Shown: in pieces, positions 10,643-20,230 of the stretch | Numbering within the stretch: position 1 is the stretch's first letter | How the letters are laid out: every line of letters begins with the position of its first letter | NCBI RefSeq assembly: GCF_000698555.1 | Contig: NZ_JFHE01000019.1 | Coordinates: 1 to 64,000 of the forward strand | Direction: 5' to 3' | Origin: Caballeronia grimmiae | GTDB taxonomy: Bacteria > Pseudomonadota > Gammaproteobacteria > Burkholderiales > Burkholderiaceae | DNA length: 64,000 nt | Translations under genes and position numbers: made by a program | Notes under the pieces: generated by a model | What the model saw: the letters and a program-made list of their open reading frames with translations, nothing else | Databases searched by the model: none | Told to the model about the DNA's origin: nothing

Positions 10643-11425
10643 ATGAACGCAGGTTCTTTGAAGGTTTTCATTACCGGCGCGTCGAGTGGAATCGGCCAAG
10701 CGCTGGCCGAAGAATACGTGAAGCGCGGGGCCGTGATCGGCCTCGTCGCCCGGCGCGCAGATGCGCTTGCGGCATTCGCGGCGCGCCATCCCGCAGCATC
10801 CCTCTCTCTCTACCCCGCCGATGTCCGCGATCCCGAAGCGATCGCCGATGCCGCGCGCCGCTTCATCGCGGATCACGGCACGCCGGATATCGTGATCGCG
10901 AACGCGGGCATCAGCCAGGGCGCGCTGACCGGACACGGCGAACTGGAGACGTTTCGCGCGGTGATGGACGTGAACTACTTCGGCATGGTCGCGACGTTCG
11001 AGCCGTTCGTCGCGTCGATGACGGCGGCGCGGCGCGGCACGCTCGTCGGCATTGCGAGCGTCGCCGGCGTGCGCGGGCTGCCGGGCTCGGGCGCTTATAG
11101 CGCATCGAAATCGGCGGCGGCGAAGTATCTGGAATCGTTGCGCGTGGAACTGAGGCCGCAGGGCGTTGCGGTCGTCACCATCGCGCCGGGCTACGTTCGC
11201 ACGGAGATGACGGCGGGCAACCCGTATCCGATGCCGTTTCTGATGGACGCCGACCGCTTCGCCGCGAAAACCGCGGATGCGATCGCCCGCAAGGTGCGTT
11301 ACGCGACGTTTCCGTGGCAGATGCGCATCGTCGGCATGCTGCTGCATGTGCTGCCGCGCTGGCTTTACGACGCGGTTTTCGAGCGCGCGCCCCGCAAACC
11401 GCGCGGGAATCAGTCGGCTCAGTAA
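10643..11425 (+). CDS. Short-chain dehydrogenase/reductase
   Basis: A 260-residue classical SDR oxidoreductase with the NAD(P)-binding glycine motif TGASSGIG near residue 10, the NAG segment (ANAGIS, near 90), catalytic serine in GIASVAG near 138 and the YSASK tyrosine-lysine pair near 152. The C-terminal tail (MLLHVLPRWLYDAVF) is hydrophobic, suggesting membrane contact. The substrate cannot be read from sequence. It is probably in one transcript with dsbA and is followed by a strong terminator. Confidence 0.88.
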   Translation: MNAGSLKVFITGASSGIGQALAEEYVKRGAVIGLVARRADALAAFAARHPAASLSLYPADVRDPEAIADAARRFIADHGTPDIVIANAGISQGALTGHGELETFRAVMDVNYFGMVATFEPFVASMTAARRGTLVGIASVAGVRGLPGSGAYSASKSAAAKYLESLRVELRPQGVAVVTIAPGYVRTEMTAGNPYPMPFLMDADRFAAKTADAIARKVRYATFPWQMRIVGMLLHVLPRWLYDAVFERAPRKPRGNQSAQ

Positions 11426-11448
11426 CCGGCTCAATGCTCGACTGGGCG

Positions 11449-11481
11449 AAAAAAATCCGGCCTGACGGCCGGATTTTTTTT
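11449..11481. terminator. Bidirectional intrinsic terminator
   Basis: AAAAATCCGGCC and GGCCGGATTTTT arms have a 4-base loop. A- and T-runs on both sides serve the convergent SDR and DUF3443 genes. Confidence 0.93.
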
Positions 11482-11525
11482 CGTCCTCTGCACGGGGCGG
11501 CTAATTCGACGCCGCCCGCGCAGTT

Positions 11526-12824
11526 TTAGAACGCCACGTACGGCGGACTGTTCGGCAGGTCGTATCCGACGTAGACGTGTCGCCCGAAGAAGAACGGCAA
11601 GCCGAAGTCGAAGTATCCGGTCATTCCGAGATGACCCGCGAGGCTGTTGAACGCATACTTGCCGCCGCCCGAAGTCAGGGTGCGCGCGCTCACGACGCTG
11701 AACGGCACCGTCGCCGTGTTGCCTCCGCTTCCCTTCACCGTCGCCGAAAGCGACTGCTCCGAACTCGGGCAATAGAACACGCTCGAACTGGAACACAGCG
11801 GGAAGTTGTCCTGGAAGAACAGACCGTTCGATCCCGAATCGAAGAACGTCTGCAGCGTCGCGCCCTTGTACGTGCCGGTGAGGTCGCCGAACGTATCGGT
11901 GCCGAGCTTCGTCACGCCGGTCAGCGCGTTGTTGCTCTGCGTGCCGATGCCGAAGACCAGCGTGCCGGTCGCGCTCGCCGCACCGGTATCCGGCACCGGC
12001 GGCAATTGAAGGATCACGCCGTTGTTGTCGACGGGAAACTTCGTGACCGGATTCGTGACTTGCTGCACCACCGGAACCGTCGTCCCCGTGCAGTTCGTGC
12101 CGTTCGCGCACGAGAAATACATGCTGTTCTGGGCGGTGGTTGCGCAGTTCGTGCCGCAATCGTAGGTTGCCGGCCCGATGCCCAGAATGCCGTTCGCGCC
12201 GATATCGGCAGTGGAATTTTCGTCGTTGCCGGACGGACAGCCGTTCAGGCCCGTCGGCGCCGCCGATGCATCGAGATCGCCGATGATCTGCACCGGCACC
12301 GCGCTCGCCACTTCCGTGCCCATGCGCACGTCGGCCTGACGCACCGTGCCCCACGTATAGCCGTCGGCGAAACCGGCGCATTCGGCCAGTTGCCCGCCGT
12401 TCGCCGTGCTGATCTTAGGCAGACTGCCGATGACCGACTGCGCCGCCGAGTTCAGGATGCGCAGGCCGAACGAGGCCGTATCGAGCTGAATGTGGTCAAT
12501 GGTCTGGCAAACATTGGTGCCGGGCGCGCACACCGTCACGGAGACGTTCGGGATGTTGACGAAATTGGCGACGCCCGCGTCGACCGTGATCGGCACCGCG
12601 TTCGTGCCGTTCGCGGCGGTGGGCTGTGCGTTCGCCGTGCTGGACGAGCCGCCGCCCGAACCGCCCGAACCGCTCGACGAGCCGCCGCTCGAGCTGGAAT
12701 GATCGTCGCCGCCGCCGCCGCATGCGGCAAGCGTCAGCGCGAGAAACAGCGCGCTGAACCAGCGGACTGCATTGCCGGTGCGCGAGGAAGAAGCCGCGCC
12801 GGGGCCGAGTGTCGTTCTACGCAT
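11526..12824 (-). CDS. DUF3443 lipoprotein with pepsin-like aspartic peptidase layout
   Basis: A 432-residue exported lipoprotein. The signal peptide ends in the lipobox LAAC (lipidated Cys35) and is followed by a Gly/Ser-rich tether to about residue 70. The rest matches DUF3443. Its motifs occur in the order expected of a pepsin-fold peptidase: LDTAS (Asp115), NGILGIG (211-217), GTLVFGIGT (287-295), FFDSGSNG (Asp329), and a C-terminal LPFFFGRHVYVGYD resembling the final pepsin strand. There are ten or so cysteines, consistent with disulfides. It starts 18 bases after the DUF2844 gene and shares its transcript. Peptidase activity is my inference; the family is formally uncharacterised. The first motif has Ala where pepsins have Gly. 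Confidence 0.85.
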   Translation of the reverse strand: MRRTTLGPGAASSSRTGNAVRWFSALFLALTLAACGGGGDDHSSSSGGSSSGSGGSGGGSSSTANAQPTAANGTNAVPITVDAGVANFVNIPNVSVTVCAPGTNVCQTIDHIQLDTASFGLRILNSAAQSVIGSLPKISTANGGQLAECAGFADGYTWGTVRQADVRMGTEVASAVPVQIIGDLDASAAPTGLNGCPSGNDENSTADIGANGILGIGPATYDCGTNCATTAQNSMYFSCANGTNCTGTTVPVVQQVTNPVTKFPVDNNGVILQLPPVPDTGAASATGTLVFGIGTQSNNALTGVTKLGTDTFGDLTGTYKGATLQTFFDSGSNGLFFQDNFPLCSSSSVFYCPSSEQSLSATVKGSGGNTATVPFSVVSARTLTSGGGKYAFNSLAGHLGMTGYFDFGLPFFFGRHVYVGYDLPNSPPYVAF

Positions 12825-12842
12825 GTCGGATTCTCCGGTCGC

Positions 12843-13349
12843 TTACTGAATGTCGCTGGCGGACACGCCGGCGGGCAAAGACTGCGGGAGGTACGCGCTT
12901 CCCACGAACGCACCCATATGGCCGCCGGAGTTCACGACGAGACCCGAGTCCTGGACGCTCACCGGGCCACGTCCGCCGCGTGCGGTGCGCTGCGCGAACA
13001 GGCCCTGCTGATACTGCGGAAAGTAGCTGCCGAGCAGCGTCGCGAGGTCCGGCATGCGCGGCCCGCGCCAGGCGATGCCGAACACCGCACCCGCCGACGA
13101 CACGTATTCGTTGACGACCGTTCCGCTCGCGAGCGTGGTCGTGCGGACGGTGTAATCGGATGCGGCCGATGCGCCCGATGCGGCGGCATGCACGACCGCC
13201 TTCGCGGTGGTCGCGCCTTGCGGCGCGCTCAGCGGGTCGCCGCCGAGTCCCGCGTGCGCGGGCACGACGGCGCATACGCCGACCACCCCCGCGATCAAGG
13301 CCAACGACGCCTTGAGATGCCCATGACGAGCCTGCTTCAGTGCCTTCAC
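12843..13349 (-). CDS. DUF2844 exported protein
   Basis: A 168-residue secreted protein with a signal peptide of about 33 residues ending PAHA, followed by GLGGDPLSAPQG. This is the DUF2844 family, known to me from Burkholderiales and usually found next to DUF3443. The mature part has a central beta-like segment (YVSSAGAVFGIAWRGPRMPDLATLLG) and no obvious catalytic residues. It is first in a two-gene transcript with the DUF3443 lipoprotein, so the two probably act together in the periplasm or at the outer membrane. A role as chaperone, inhibitor or substrate of the partner is only a guess. Confidence 0.85.
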   Translation of the reverse strand: MKALKQARHGHLKASLALIAGVVGVCAVVPAHAGLGGDPLSAPQGATTAKAVVHAAASGASAASDYTVRTTTLASGTVVNEYVSSAGAVFGIAWRGPRMPDLATLLGSYFPQYQQGLFAQRTARGGRGPVSVQDSGLVVNSGGHMGAFVGSAYLPQSLPAGVSASDIQ

Positions 13350-13669
13350 TGGGCCTCCTGTCTGTTCCTGTGAATGTGTGCCTCGCGCGGCCCCTCAGGG
13401 CGGCGCGGCCATGACGTTTCGGCGACGTTTCCGCCGCTTTTCTGCGCACCGGTGATGAACGCTGTAGCCATCAGTATGCCAAACCCGCGAGACTGGCTTC
13501 CGGGCGGGTGTCGAACGGTGGCTGAGAATGGAATCGTAAGACCAGGAAAAGTTCCGAGTATATCGATCGTTTGCGAAAAGCAACCATCGACGGAACGAGC
13601 AGACGCGACAAAGCGGAACGCATCGAACGATGCGCTCCGCTTGGCTCCGGCTACAGCCGGCAGGAAGTC
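13350..13669. other. Intergenic region between DUF2844 and cheZ
   Basis: This holds the presumed promoter of the DUF2844-DUF3443 pair, which I cannot place confidently, and the hairpin at 13611-13642 that follows cheZ. No coding potential is visible. Confidence 0.6.
13611..13642 (-). terminator. Hairpin at the end of the mot-che operon
   Basis: Arms of 15 bases (AAGCGGAACGCATCG and CGATGCGCTCCGCTT) pair with one mismatch around a 2-base loop, 28 bases after the cheZ stop. The T-run on the minus strand is poor, so efficiency is uncertain. Confidence 0.6.
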
Positions 13670-14374
13670 TCAGAAGCCGAGGCTGGCGAGCAGATCGTCG
13701 ACTTGCGACTGATCCTGCACGACGTCGCTGCGTCCCTGCGGATTGATTTGCGGGCCGTTGAGCAGCGATTCCGGGTTGCCGGCGCTCGCCGACACCAGCG
13801 CCGCCGCCGATGCCGCGAACTGCTCCCGGCGCTCCGGCGCGATGTTTTCCAGCAGGACGCCGAGCAATTGCTGCTCGATCAGATGCACGACATCCGTGAT
13901 CTTCTTGATGACCTGTCCCGTCAAATCCTGGAAATCCTGCGCGAGCATGATCTCCAGCAGTTGCGCGTTGGTCGCCTGAGTCTTTTCCGGCACGCCTTGC
14001 AGAAAACTGCGCGTCTGCGCGAGCAGCTCGGCCGCCTCGCCCTGCGCGAGCGGCGCGCCGTACCATTGCGCCCAGCGCGCATCGAGCGCCTGCGCTTCGG
14101 CCTGCATCGCTTCCTGCATCGGCTTGGCGAGTTCGATCGCATTCAGCGCGCGGTCCGCCGCCTGCTCGGTCATCGTCGCGACGTACTTCAGGCGATCGCG
14201 GGCGTCCGGCACGGCTTCCGCCGCCGCTTCGAGCTGCTTGTCGAGCCCAAGCTCGCGCATCGAGTCGCGCAGCGTGCGCGTCAACTGGCCGATGCGCGCG
14301 AGAATGCGGTCGCTCGACTGATCGCCGTCACTCTCGACACTCGCCGCAGCGAATTCAGTGGTCAGATCGTTCAC
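13670..14374 (-). CDS. cheZ: CheY-phosphate phosphatase CheZ
   Basis: A 234-residue helical protein that dephosphorylates CheY-P. The active-site segment DFQDLTGQVIKK is at about residues 147-158, with the catalytic Asp and Gln. The extreme C-terminus VDDLLASLGF is the CheY-binding helix. It is the last gene of the mot-che operon, 2 bases after cheY. All family key residues are present. Confidence 0.95.
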   Translation of the reverse strand: MNDLTTEFAAASVESDGDQSSDRILARIGQLTRTLRDSMRELGLDKQLEAAAEAVPDARDRLKYVATMTEQAADRALNAIELAKPMQEAMQAEAQALDARWAQWYGAPLAQGEAAELLAQTRSFLQGVPEKTQATNAQLLEIMLAQDFQDLTGQVIKKITDVVHLIEQQLLGVLLENIAPERREQFAASAAALVSASAGNPESLLNGPQINPQGRSDVVQDQSQVDDLLASLGF

Positions 14375-14376
14375 GA

Positions 14377-14772
14377 TCAGCTCCCCGTTTTGGCCATCTT
14401 CTCGAGAATCTTGCTGAGCTTCTCGTCGAGCGTGGCCGCCGTGAACGGCTTCACCACATAACCATTCGCGCCCGCCTGCGCCGCCGCGATGATGTTCTCC
14501 TTCTTCGATTCCGCCGTGACCATCAGCACCGGCAGATGCGACAGCGCCGCGTCGGCGCGAATCTGCTGCAGCATCGAGAGGCCGTCGAGGTTCGGCATGT
14601 TCCAGTCGGAGATCACGAAGTCGAAACCGCCGCCGCGCAGACGCGCGAGGCCCGCTGCGCCGTCTTCCGCTTCGTCGACGTTCGAATAGCCGAGTTCTTT
14701 CAGCAGATTGCGCACGATACGGCGCATCGTCGGAAAGTCATCGACGACGAGGATCTTCATGTTCTTGTCCAT
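14377..14772 (-). CDS. cheY: Chemotaxis response regulator CheY (second copy)
   Basis: A 131-residue single receiver domain. It has the acidic pair Asp11-Asp12, the phospho-acceptor Asp56 in VISDWNMP, the conserved Thr-Ala in MVTAESKK and Lys in YVVKPFT near residue 111. The ATG at 14772 follows AAGGGAG; an in-frame upstream extension lacks homology. It probably binds the flagellar switch FliM, given the adjacent cheZ. A second receiver protein is encoded beside cheA, and this copy is the closer match to enteric CheY ([16 protein letters not shown]). Confidence 0.95.
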   Translation of the reverse strand: MDKNMKILVVDDFPTMRRIVRNLLKELGYSNVDEAEDGAAGLARLRGGGFDFVISDWNMPNLDGLSMLQQIRADAALSHLPVLMVTAESKKENIIAAAQAGANGYVVKPFTAATLDEKLSKILEKMAKTGS

Positions 14773-14825
14773 CACTACTCCCTTGTGTTCTTCAACGCGG
14801 CGACGCCGCACATTCAATCGAAAAA

Positions 14826-15923
14826 TCAGACGCGCTGTACGCGGTCGCCCATCGATGCCAGCCGCGCCATCACGCGGCGGCTCATTTCAGAAAGCGGCGC
14901 GATATCGCTCGCACCGCCCATTGCAATTGCTTCGCGCGGCATGCCGAACACCACGCAACTTGCTTCGTCCTGTGCGAGCGTGTACGCGCCCGCCTGCTGC
15001 ATCTCGAGCAAGCCCGCCGCGCCGTCGCGGCCCATGCCGGTCAGGATCACGCCGATCGCGTTCTTGCCCGCGTGCTGCGCCGCCGAGCGGAACAGCACAT
15101 CCACCGACGGCCGATGGCGGTTCACCGGCGCTGCATCCGAAAGATGCGCGACGTAGTTCGCCCCGCTTCGCGCGAGCACCAGATGCGCGTGGCCCGGCGC
15201 GATATACGCATGGCCCGGCAACACCCGCTCGCCGTGCTCCGCTTCCTTCACCGTGATGCGGCACAGCCCGTTCAGGCGCTGCGCGAACGACTTCGTGAAT
15301 CCCGGCGGCATGTGCTGCGCGATCATCACGGCGGGTGCATCGGGCGGCAGCGGCACGAGCACTTCGCGAATCGCCTCGGTGCCGCCCGTCGATGCACCGA
15401 CGATCACGAGCTTTTCCGTCGAAACGAGCGGATTGTTCAGATGCGGCGTTACCTTCGGCGCGGCATGCGCCGATGCGGCGGCCACGTGCGTCATCTGCCG
15501 CACGCGCGCCCGGGATGCCGTGCGCACCTTGTCGGCAAGCTTTTCGGCGTAGTCGAGCATGCCGTCGCGGATGCCGACCTTCGGCTTGGTCACGAAATCG
15601 ACCGCGCCGAGTTCCAGCGCGCGCAGCGTGATTTCATTGCCGCGCTCCGTCAGCGACGACACCATCACGACCGGCATCGGCCGCAGGCGCATCAGCTTTT
15701 CGAGGAAGTCGAGGCCGTCCATGCGCGGCATTTCGACGTCGAGCGTCAGCACATCGGGGTTGTGCAGCTTGATCAGTTCACGCGCGACGAGTGGATCGGG
15801 TGCGGTCGCGCAGACGTGCATGTCCGGCTGCGCGTTGATGATCTCGGTCATCAGGCTGCGCACGAGCGCCGAATCGTCGACGCACAGCACCTTGATTTTC
15901 GGGGTGTTCGGCGTGCTGCTCAT
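14826..15923 (-). CDS. cheB: Chemotaxis methylesterase CheB
   Basis: A 365-residue protein-glutamate methylesterase/deamidase acting on chemoreceptors. It has an N-terminal receiver domain ([11 protein letters not shown], phospho-Asp62 in [10 protein letters not shown]), a linker near residues 135-165, and a C-terminal esterase domain with the catalytic Ser in [17 protein letters not shown] and the Asp in TGMGRDGA. It overlaps cheD by 4 bases, indicating translational coupling. Confidence 0.96.
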   Translation of the reverse strand: MSSTPNTPKIKVLCVDDSALVRSLMTEIINAQPDMHVCATAPDPLVARELIKLHNPDVLTLDVEMPRMDGLDFLEKLMRLRPMPVVMVSSLTERGNEITLRALELGAVDFVTKPKVGIRDGMLDYAEKLADKVRTASRARVRQMTHVAAASAHAAPKVTPHLNNPLVSTEKLVIVGASTGGTEAIREVLVPLPPDAPAVMIAQHMPPGFTKSFAQRLNGLCRITVKEAEHGERVLPGHAYIAPGHAHLVLARSGANYVAHLSDAAPVNRHRPSVDVLFRSAAQHAGKNAIGVILTGMGRDGAAGLLEMQQAGAYTLAQDEASCVVFGMPREAIAMGGASDIAPLSEMSRRVMARLASMGDRVQRV

Positions 15924-16708
15924 GCTTCCTCCGTCGTCTTGATGCCGCGCAGCGCGCCCGGCGCGCCGAACAGTTCCACGCGCGGCTTGCGCAGCGTGGC
16001 GCTCGCCGCACCCGCCGCGCCGGTGCCGAACAGCTCGACACGCGGCTTCGCGTTCGCCGGGGCCGGAGCCGCCGCCTTCGCACGATCGACATTGAACAGT
16101 TCGACACGCGCCCGTGCCCGCGCGAGCCGGTCGGCGCGCTCTTCCGGCGTGCGCGTGACGAGCGCCTGCTCGCGTTCGACGACGACCGGATCGTGCTGCG
16201 TCTTCAGCTTCTTGACCATCACCTGTCCGGTGCGCGGCATGAATGCGACCTTGCGCGGATACATGCCCTGCAAGTCTTCCGCGACGATGCGGATCTTCTC
16301 CAGCGCGAGATAGCGGCGCACGAATTCCGAATTGCGATCGCCGATGTTGATCGTCGTCATGCCCGCGAGCACCGCGCCGCCGCCGAACACTTTCGCTTCG
16401 AAACGCTCACGGCGTCCGCCGCGCTTGATGAGCTCGTTGATGAGCACTTCCATCGCGTACGCGCCGTAGCGCATCGAATCCGAAGAAGCATGCGACGGGT
16501 CGGAGCCGTCGTCGGGCAGCATGAAGTGATTCATCCCGCCGATACCCGCCGTGCGATCGTTGATGCACGCCGCCACGCACGAGCCGAGCACGGTCACGAG
16601 CACCATGTCTTCGCTCGTCATGTAGAACTCGTTCGGCAGCAGCTTCACGCCCGGCTTCTTAAAATGATTGTCGAAATAGAGATTCGACGCGATCGGCAAT
16701 CCGCTCAT
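15920..16708 (-). CDS. cheD: Chemoreceptor glutamine deamidase CheD with repeated C-terminal motif
   Basis: A 262-residue protein, longer than typical CheD (about 160-200). The catalytic domain (residues 1 to about 175) has Cys in [10 protein letters not shown] near residue 44, His in GMNHFMLP and Thr in [15 protein letters not shown], as needed to deamidate receptor glutamines. The C-terminal extension of about 70 residues is Ala/Arg-rich. It carries three copies of the pentapeptide RVELF at residues 201-205, 223-227 and 243-247. The gene overlaps cheR and cheB by 4 bases each. Confidence 0.93.
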   Translation of the reverse strand: MSGLPIASNLYFDNHFKKPGVKLLPNEFYMTSEDMVLVTVLGSCVAACINDRTAGIGGMNHFMLPDDGSDPSHASSDSMRYGAYAMEVLINELIKRGGRRERFEAKVFGGGAVLAGMTTINIGDRNSEFVRRYLALEKIRIVAEDLQGMYPRKVAFMPRTGQVMVKKLKTQHDPVVVEREQALVTRTPEERADRLARARARVELFNVDRAKAAAPAPANAKPRVELFGTGAAGAASATLRKPRVELFGAPGALRGIKTTEEA

Positions 16709-17640
16709 GCCGGCTCTCCCGCGAGCGCGCGAGCGGACTTCGCCGCGCCGGCCGGCTTCATGTCGCGCGTCAGTTCGTAGACGGTCTGTCCGCGCAGCCT
16801 GAACGCCTGCGACACATACGTGAAGTTCTCCGAATGTCCGGCGAACAGCAGCCCGCCCGATTTCATCAGCGGCTCGAAGCGCGAGAGCACCTGGCCCTGC
16901 GTCGGCTTGTCGAAATAGATCATCACGTTGCGGCAGAAGATCGCGTCGAACGGGCCTTTCACGTCGTAGCGCGCGTCGGTCAGGTTGACGCGGCCGAACT
17001 GCACCATTGCGCGCAATTCAGGGCGCACCTTGACGAGGCCCGCTTGCGCGCCCTTGCCCTTCAGGAAGAAGCGCTTGAGGCGCTCCACCGGCATCCCCTT
17101 GACCTGATCGAGCGAGTACACGCCCGCGTCGGCCTTGGCGAGCACCTGGCTGTCGATATCGCTCGCGTACACCGTGCAGTGGCGCGCGGCCTGTTCGCCG
17201 AGCGCTTCGACGAGCGTCATCGCGATCGAATACGGCTCCTCGCCCGTCGATGCCGCCGAGCACCATACCGACACCGGCTGCTGACGGCGCTTGACGAAGT
17301 CCGCGAGGATCGGGAAGTGATGCGACTCGCGGAAAAACGCGGTCAGGTTGGTCGTCAGCGCGTTGACGAAGGCTTCCCACTCGGCGCTGTCGTCGTTCGA
17401 TTCGAGGCGGTCCAGATATTCCTTGAAGGTATCCAGGCCGCATGCGCGCAGGCGTCGCGCGAGCCGGCTGTAGGCCATGTCGCGCTTGTGATCCGACAGG
17501 GAGATGCCCGCGCGGCGGTGAATCAGCTCGCGGATGCGGGCGAAGTCCGTTACGGTGAATTCGAAGTCGCGCTCGACTTCCGGACCGCGTATGCCCCCGG
17601 CGAGTTCGACGCGTGCCTTGTGTGCGTTCGGCGTTGCCAT
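16705..17640 (-). CDS. cheR: Chemotaxis methyltransferase CheR
   Basis: A 311-residue AdoMet-dependent methyltransferase that methylates glutamates of chemoreceptors. It has an N-terminal helical domain (residues about 25-95, recognising methylation helices), the AdoMet-binding motif [11 protein letters not shown] and the [10 protein letters not shown] motif near 235. The beta-subdomain region that docks the receptor pentapeptide is present, matching the DWETF end of the adjacent receptor. The start has a modest N-terminal extension relative to enteric CheR. Confidence 0.95.
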   Translation of the reverse strand: MATPNAHKARVELAGGIRGPEVERDFEFTVTDFARIRELIHRRAGISLSDHKRDMAYSRLARRLRACGLDTFKEYLDRLESNDDSAEWEAFVNALTTNLTAFFRESHHFPILADFVKRRQQPVSVWCSAASTGEEPYSIAMTLVEALGEQAARHCTVYASDIDSQVLAKADAGVYSLDQVKGMPVERLKRFFLKGKGAQAGLVKVRPELRAMVQFGRVNLTDARYDVKGPFDAIFCRNVMIYFDKPTQGQVLSRFEPLMKSGGLLFAGHSENFTYVSQAFRLRGQTVYELTRDMKPAGAAKSARALAGEPA

Positions 17641-17759
17641 GATGATGTCTCGTGCTTTACTGGCGTCGTCATTGACGCTTGCTTGAGGCTTGCTCGACGC
17701 TCGCCTCTTTACCGCGCGCCGGGATCATTCGCTTGCTGGCTGTCCAGCGTTGATATGCC

Positions 17760-19649
17760 TTAGAAGGTTTCCCAGTCGCCGTCATCGGCGGTGGTGGCCT
17801 TCGCGCGCGGCGCGATTGCAGCCGGTGCGCTTGCCCGCGGCGCGGCTTTCGCGACGCTCGCGGGCTTGCTTGCTTCGCGGCTCTTATCCTTGATAACGGC
17901 CGTATCCGGCGCGACGTTAGGCTCTTCTGAAACTTTTGCGGCGACCGGCGCTTTCACCGGCTTTGCGGCCACGACGGGCGCGGACGGCACCGACACCGGC
18001 TCCACGCGCGTTTCCTTCGTGCCCTTGATGGCAGCCGATGCCAGCCGCGACGCCGCCACCGATGCGCTCGGACGCGCCGGCGCCGCCACCGCCGCGCCGT
18101 CGATGCGCCATTGCCCGACGACGCCCTTCAGCTGCCGCGTCTGCTCTTCGAGCGATGCCGCCGCAGCCGCCGCCTGTTCGACGAGCGCCGCGTTCTGCTG
18201 CGTCACGCTATCCATCTGCGTGACCGCGCGATTGACCTGCTCGATGCCGTCGGACTGCTCCTCCGACGCCGCGCTGATCTCGCCCATGATGTCGGTCACG
18301 CGGCGCACGGCCTGCACGATCTCGCCCATCGTCTCGCCGGCGCGCGTGACCAGTTCCGATCCGCTCTGCACCTTGTCGGCCGAATCGCCGATGAGCGCCT
18401 TGATTTCCTTCGCTGCCGCCGCGCTGCGTTGCGCGAGCGAACGCACTTCTCCCGCGACGACCGCGAATCCGCGTCCTTCCTCTCCGGCCCGCGCCGCTTC
18501 CACCGCCGCGTTCAACGCGAGGATGTTGGTCTGGAACGCGATGCCTTCGATCACGCCGATGATGTCCACGACCTTGTTCGAACTGGAGGCGATCGCGTTC
18601 ATCGTATCGACGACCTGTTCGACGACCTGGCCGCCGCGCGACGCGATATCCGATGCGTTCACCGCAAGCTGGCTCGCCTGACGCGCGTTGTCCGCGTTCT
18701 GCTTCACCGTGCTCGTGAGCTCTTCCATGCTCGACGCCGTTTCCTGCAGCGACGCGGCCTGCTCTTCCGTGCGCTGCGACAAATCCGTGTTGCCGCTGGC
18801 GATTTCATGCGCGCCGACATCGATGGATTCCGCGCCGCGATGCACCGCGCCGACCATGGTCGTCAGGCTCGCGCGCATATGCTCGATGCCCGCGAACAGA
18901 CGGCCGATTTCATTCTGGCTGTCCGAATGTGCGGGCTTCGTCAGATCGCCGCGCGACATGCGCTCGAAATGTTCGACGGCTTCGTTGATGGGCCGCACGA
19001 TGAGTCCGCCCAGCGCGTAGCGCGTGCCGAAGAGGATCAGCACCGACAGGCCGAGCAGCCCGCCGATGACGCCGATCAGCGTCGAGTTCTGCGCCGACGC
19101 GCTCGACTGCGACTGCTCCGCATGCTTCTGCTGGAACAGCACCGCGGCTGTCACCGCCTGATCGAACGCGACGAACATCGGGCTGATCTTCGTATCGGCG
19201 ATCGCGTGATACGCGGCCATGTCGTTCGCGCGGATCGCGGCAAACTCCGGTTCGACGCCGCTCTTCACCAGCGTGTCGTGCTGCGCGACGAGCGCATCGA
19301 GCGTCTCTTTCGGCAGCATCGGCTTGTTCGTGTTCAGGTAGAGCTTCCAGTTCTCATCGCTCTTGTCGAGCAGATACTGGCCGCGGTCCAGCGCCTTCTT
19401 CGCTTCGGCTTCGTTGCCCGCTTCGGTGAGCGAGCGCACGCGGTCCAGCGTGATGCGCGCGCGCAGCAGATACGACGACGTTTCCGACAACGCGCGCATC
19501 GCAACCATGTCCTCATGCGCGAGCGACGCGAGCGAGGCGCTCGCGGAACTCAGGCCGACGAGCGACAGCGCGCCGATGACGGCCGCGCAACCGACGAACA
19601 ACAGACCGACGAGCGTGAGCGTCGTGCGGATCGACAACTTCTTGAGCAT
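17760..19649 (-). CDS. Methyl-accepting chemotaxis protein ending in DWETF
   Basis: A 629-residue membrane chemoreceptor. Order of parts: TM1 (residues about 8-32), a periplasmic four-helix ligand domain (about 33-190), TM2 (about 190-215), HAMP, and a cytoplasmic signalling hairpin with the canonical tip [17 protein letters not shown]. The last five residues are DWETF, the high-affinity tether for CheR and CheB. An Ala/Pro/Lys-rich linker of about 90 residues precedes it. The ligand cannot be told from sequence. It lies inside the che operon between cheW and cheR, as Tar/Tsr-type receptors do. Confidence 0.95.
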   Translation of the reverse strand: MLKKLSIRTTLTLVGLLFVGCAAVIGALSLVGLSSASASLASLAHEDMVAMRALSETSSYLLRARITLDRVRSLTEAGNEAEAKKALDRGQYLLDKSDENWKLYLNTNKPMLPKETLDALVAQHDTLVKSGVEPEFAAIRANDMAAYHAIADTKISPMFVAFDQAVTAAVLFQQKHAEQSQSSASAQNSTLIGVIGGLLGLSVLILFGTRYALGGLIVRPINEAVEHFERMSRGDLTKPAHSDSQNEIGRLFAGIEHMRASLTTMVGAVHRGAESIDVGAHEIASGNTDLSQRTEEQAASLQETASSMEELTSTVKQNADNARQASQLAVNASDIASRGGQVVEQVVDTMNAIASSSNKVVDIIGVIEGIAFQTNILALNAAVEAARAGEEGRGFAVVAGEVRSLAQRSAAAAKEIKALIGDSADKVQSGSELVTRAGETMGEIVQAVRRVTDIMGEISAASEEQSDGIEQVNRAVTQMDSVTQQNAALVEQAAAAAASLEEQTRQLKGVVGQWRIDGAAVAAPARPSASVAASRLASAAIKGTKETRVEPVSVPSAPVVAAKPVKAPVAAKVSEEPNVAPDTAVIKDKSREASKPASVAKAAPRASAPAAIAPRAKATTADDGDWETF

Positions 19650-19688
19650 GGATTCCTTCCTTGGCCGGCGACGCGTGCGGGCGCTTTC

Positions 19689-20204
19689 TTAGGCGGCGAC
19701 GGAGTCGATCAACTCCATCTCGCGGCTGGTCATGAGCTTTTCGATATCCATCAGGATCAGCATGCGGCCGTCCACCGTGCCGAGGCCGGTGAGATATTCC
19801 GAAGTGAGCGTCGCGCCGAATTCCGGGGCGGGCATCACTTGCTCCTGCGTGAGCGTGAGCACGTCGGACACGCCATCGACCACCATGCCGACCACGCGAT
19901 GCGCGACGTTCAGGATGATGACGACGGTCTGGTTGTCGTACTCGACGCGGCCCAGGTTGAACTTGATGCGCATGTCAACGATCGGCACGATGATGCCGCG
20001 CAGATTGATCACGCCCTTGATGAACGCCGGCGCATTCGCGATGCGCGTGACGCTGTCGTAGCCGCGAATCTCCTGCACCTTCAGGATGTCGATGCCGTAT
20101 TCCTCCGCGCCCAGCGTGAAGACGAGGAATTCCTGCCCTGCTGCTTCGGCGTGCTGCGCATCGCGGCGCGAAAGCGCGGCTTGAGTCGATTGGATGTCTG
20201 CCAT
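19689..20204 (-). CDS. cheW: Chemotaxis coupling protein CheW
   Basis: A 171-residue adaptor linking receptors to CheA. It is a single CheW/SH3-like fold: [21 protein letters not shown], then [16 protein letters not shown] near residue 65 and the VVDGVSDVL segment. The ATG at 20204 is preferred to an in-frame TTG four codons earlier because GGGGA precedes it. It is 26 bases after cheA. Confidence 0.95.
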   Translation of the reverse strand: MADIQSTQAALSRRDAQHAEAAGQEFLVFTLGAEEYGIDILKVQEIRGYDSVTRIANAPAFIKGVINLRGIIVPIVDMRIKFNLGRVEYDNQTVVIILNVAHRVVGMVVDGVSDVLTLTQEQVMPAPEFGATLTSEYLTGLGTVDGRMLILMDIEKLMTSREMELIDSVAA

Positions 20205-20230
20205 GGGAATCCCCAAAGTCGGTCGTTGGT

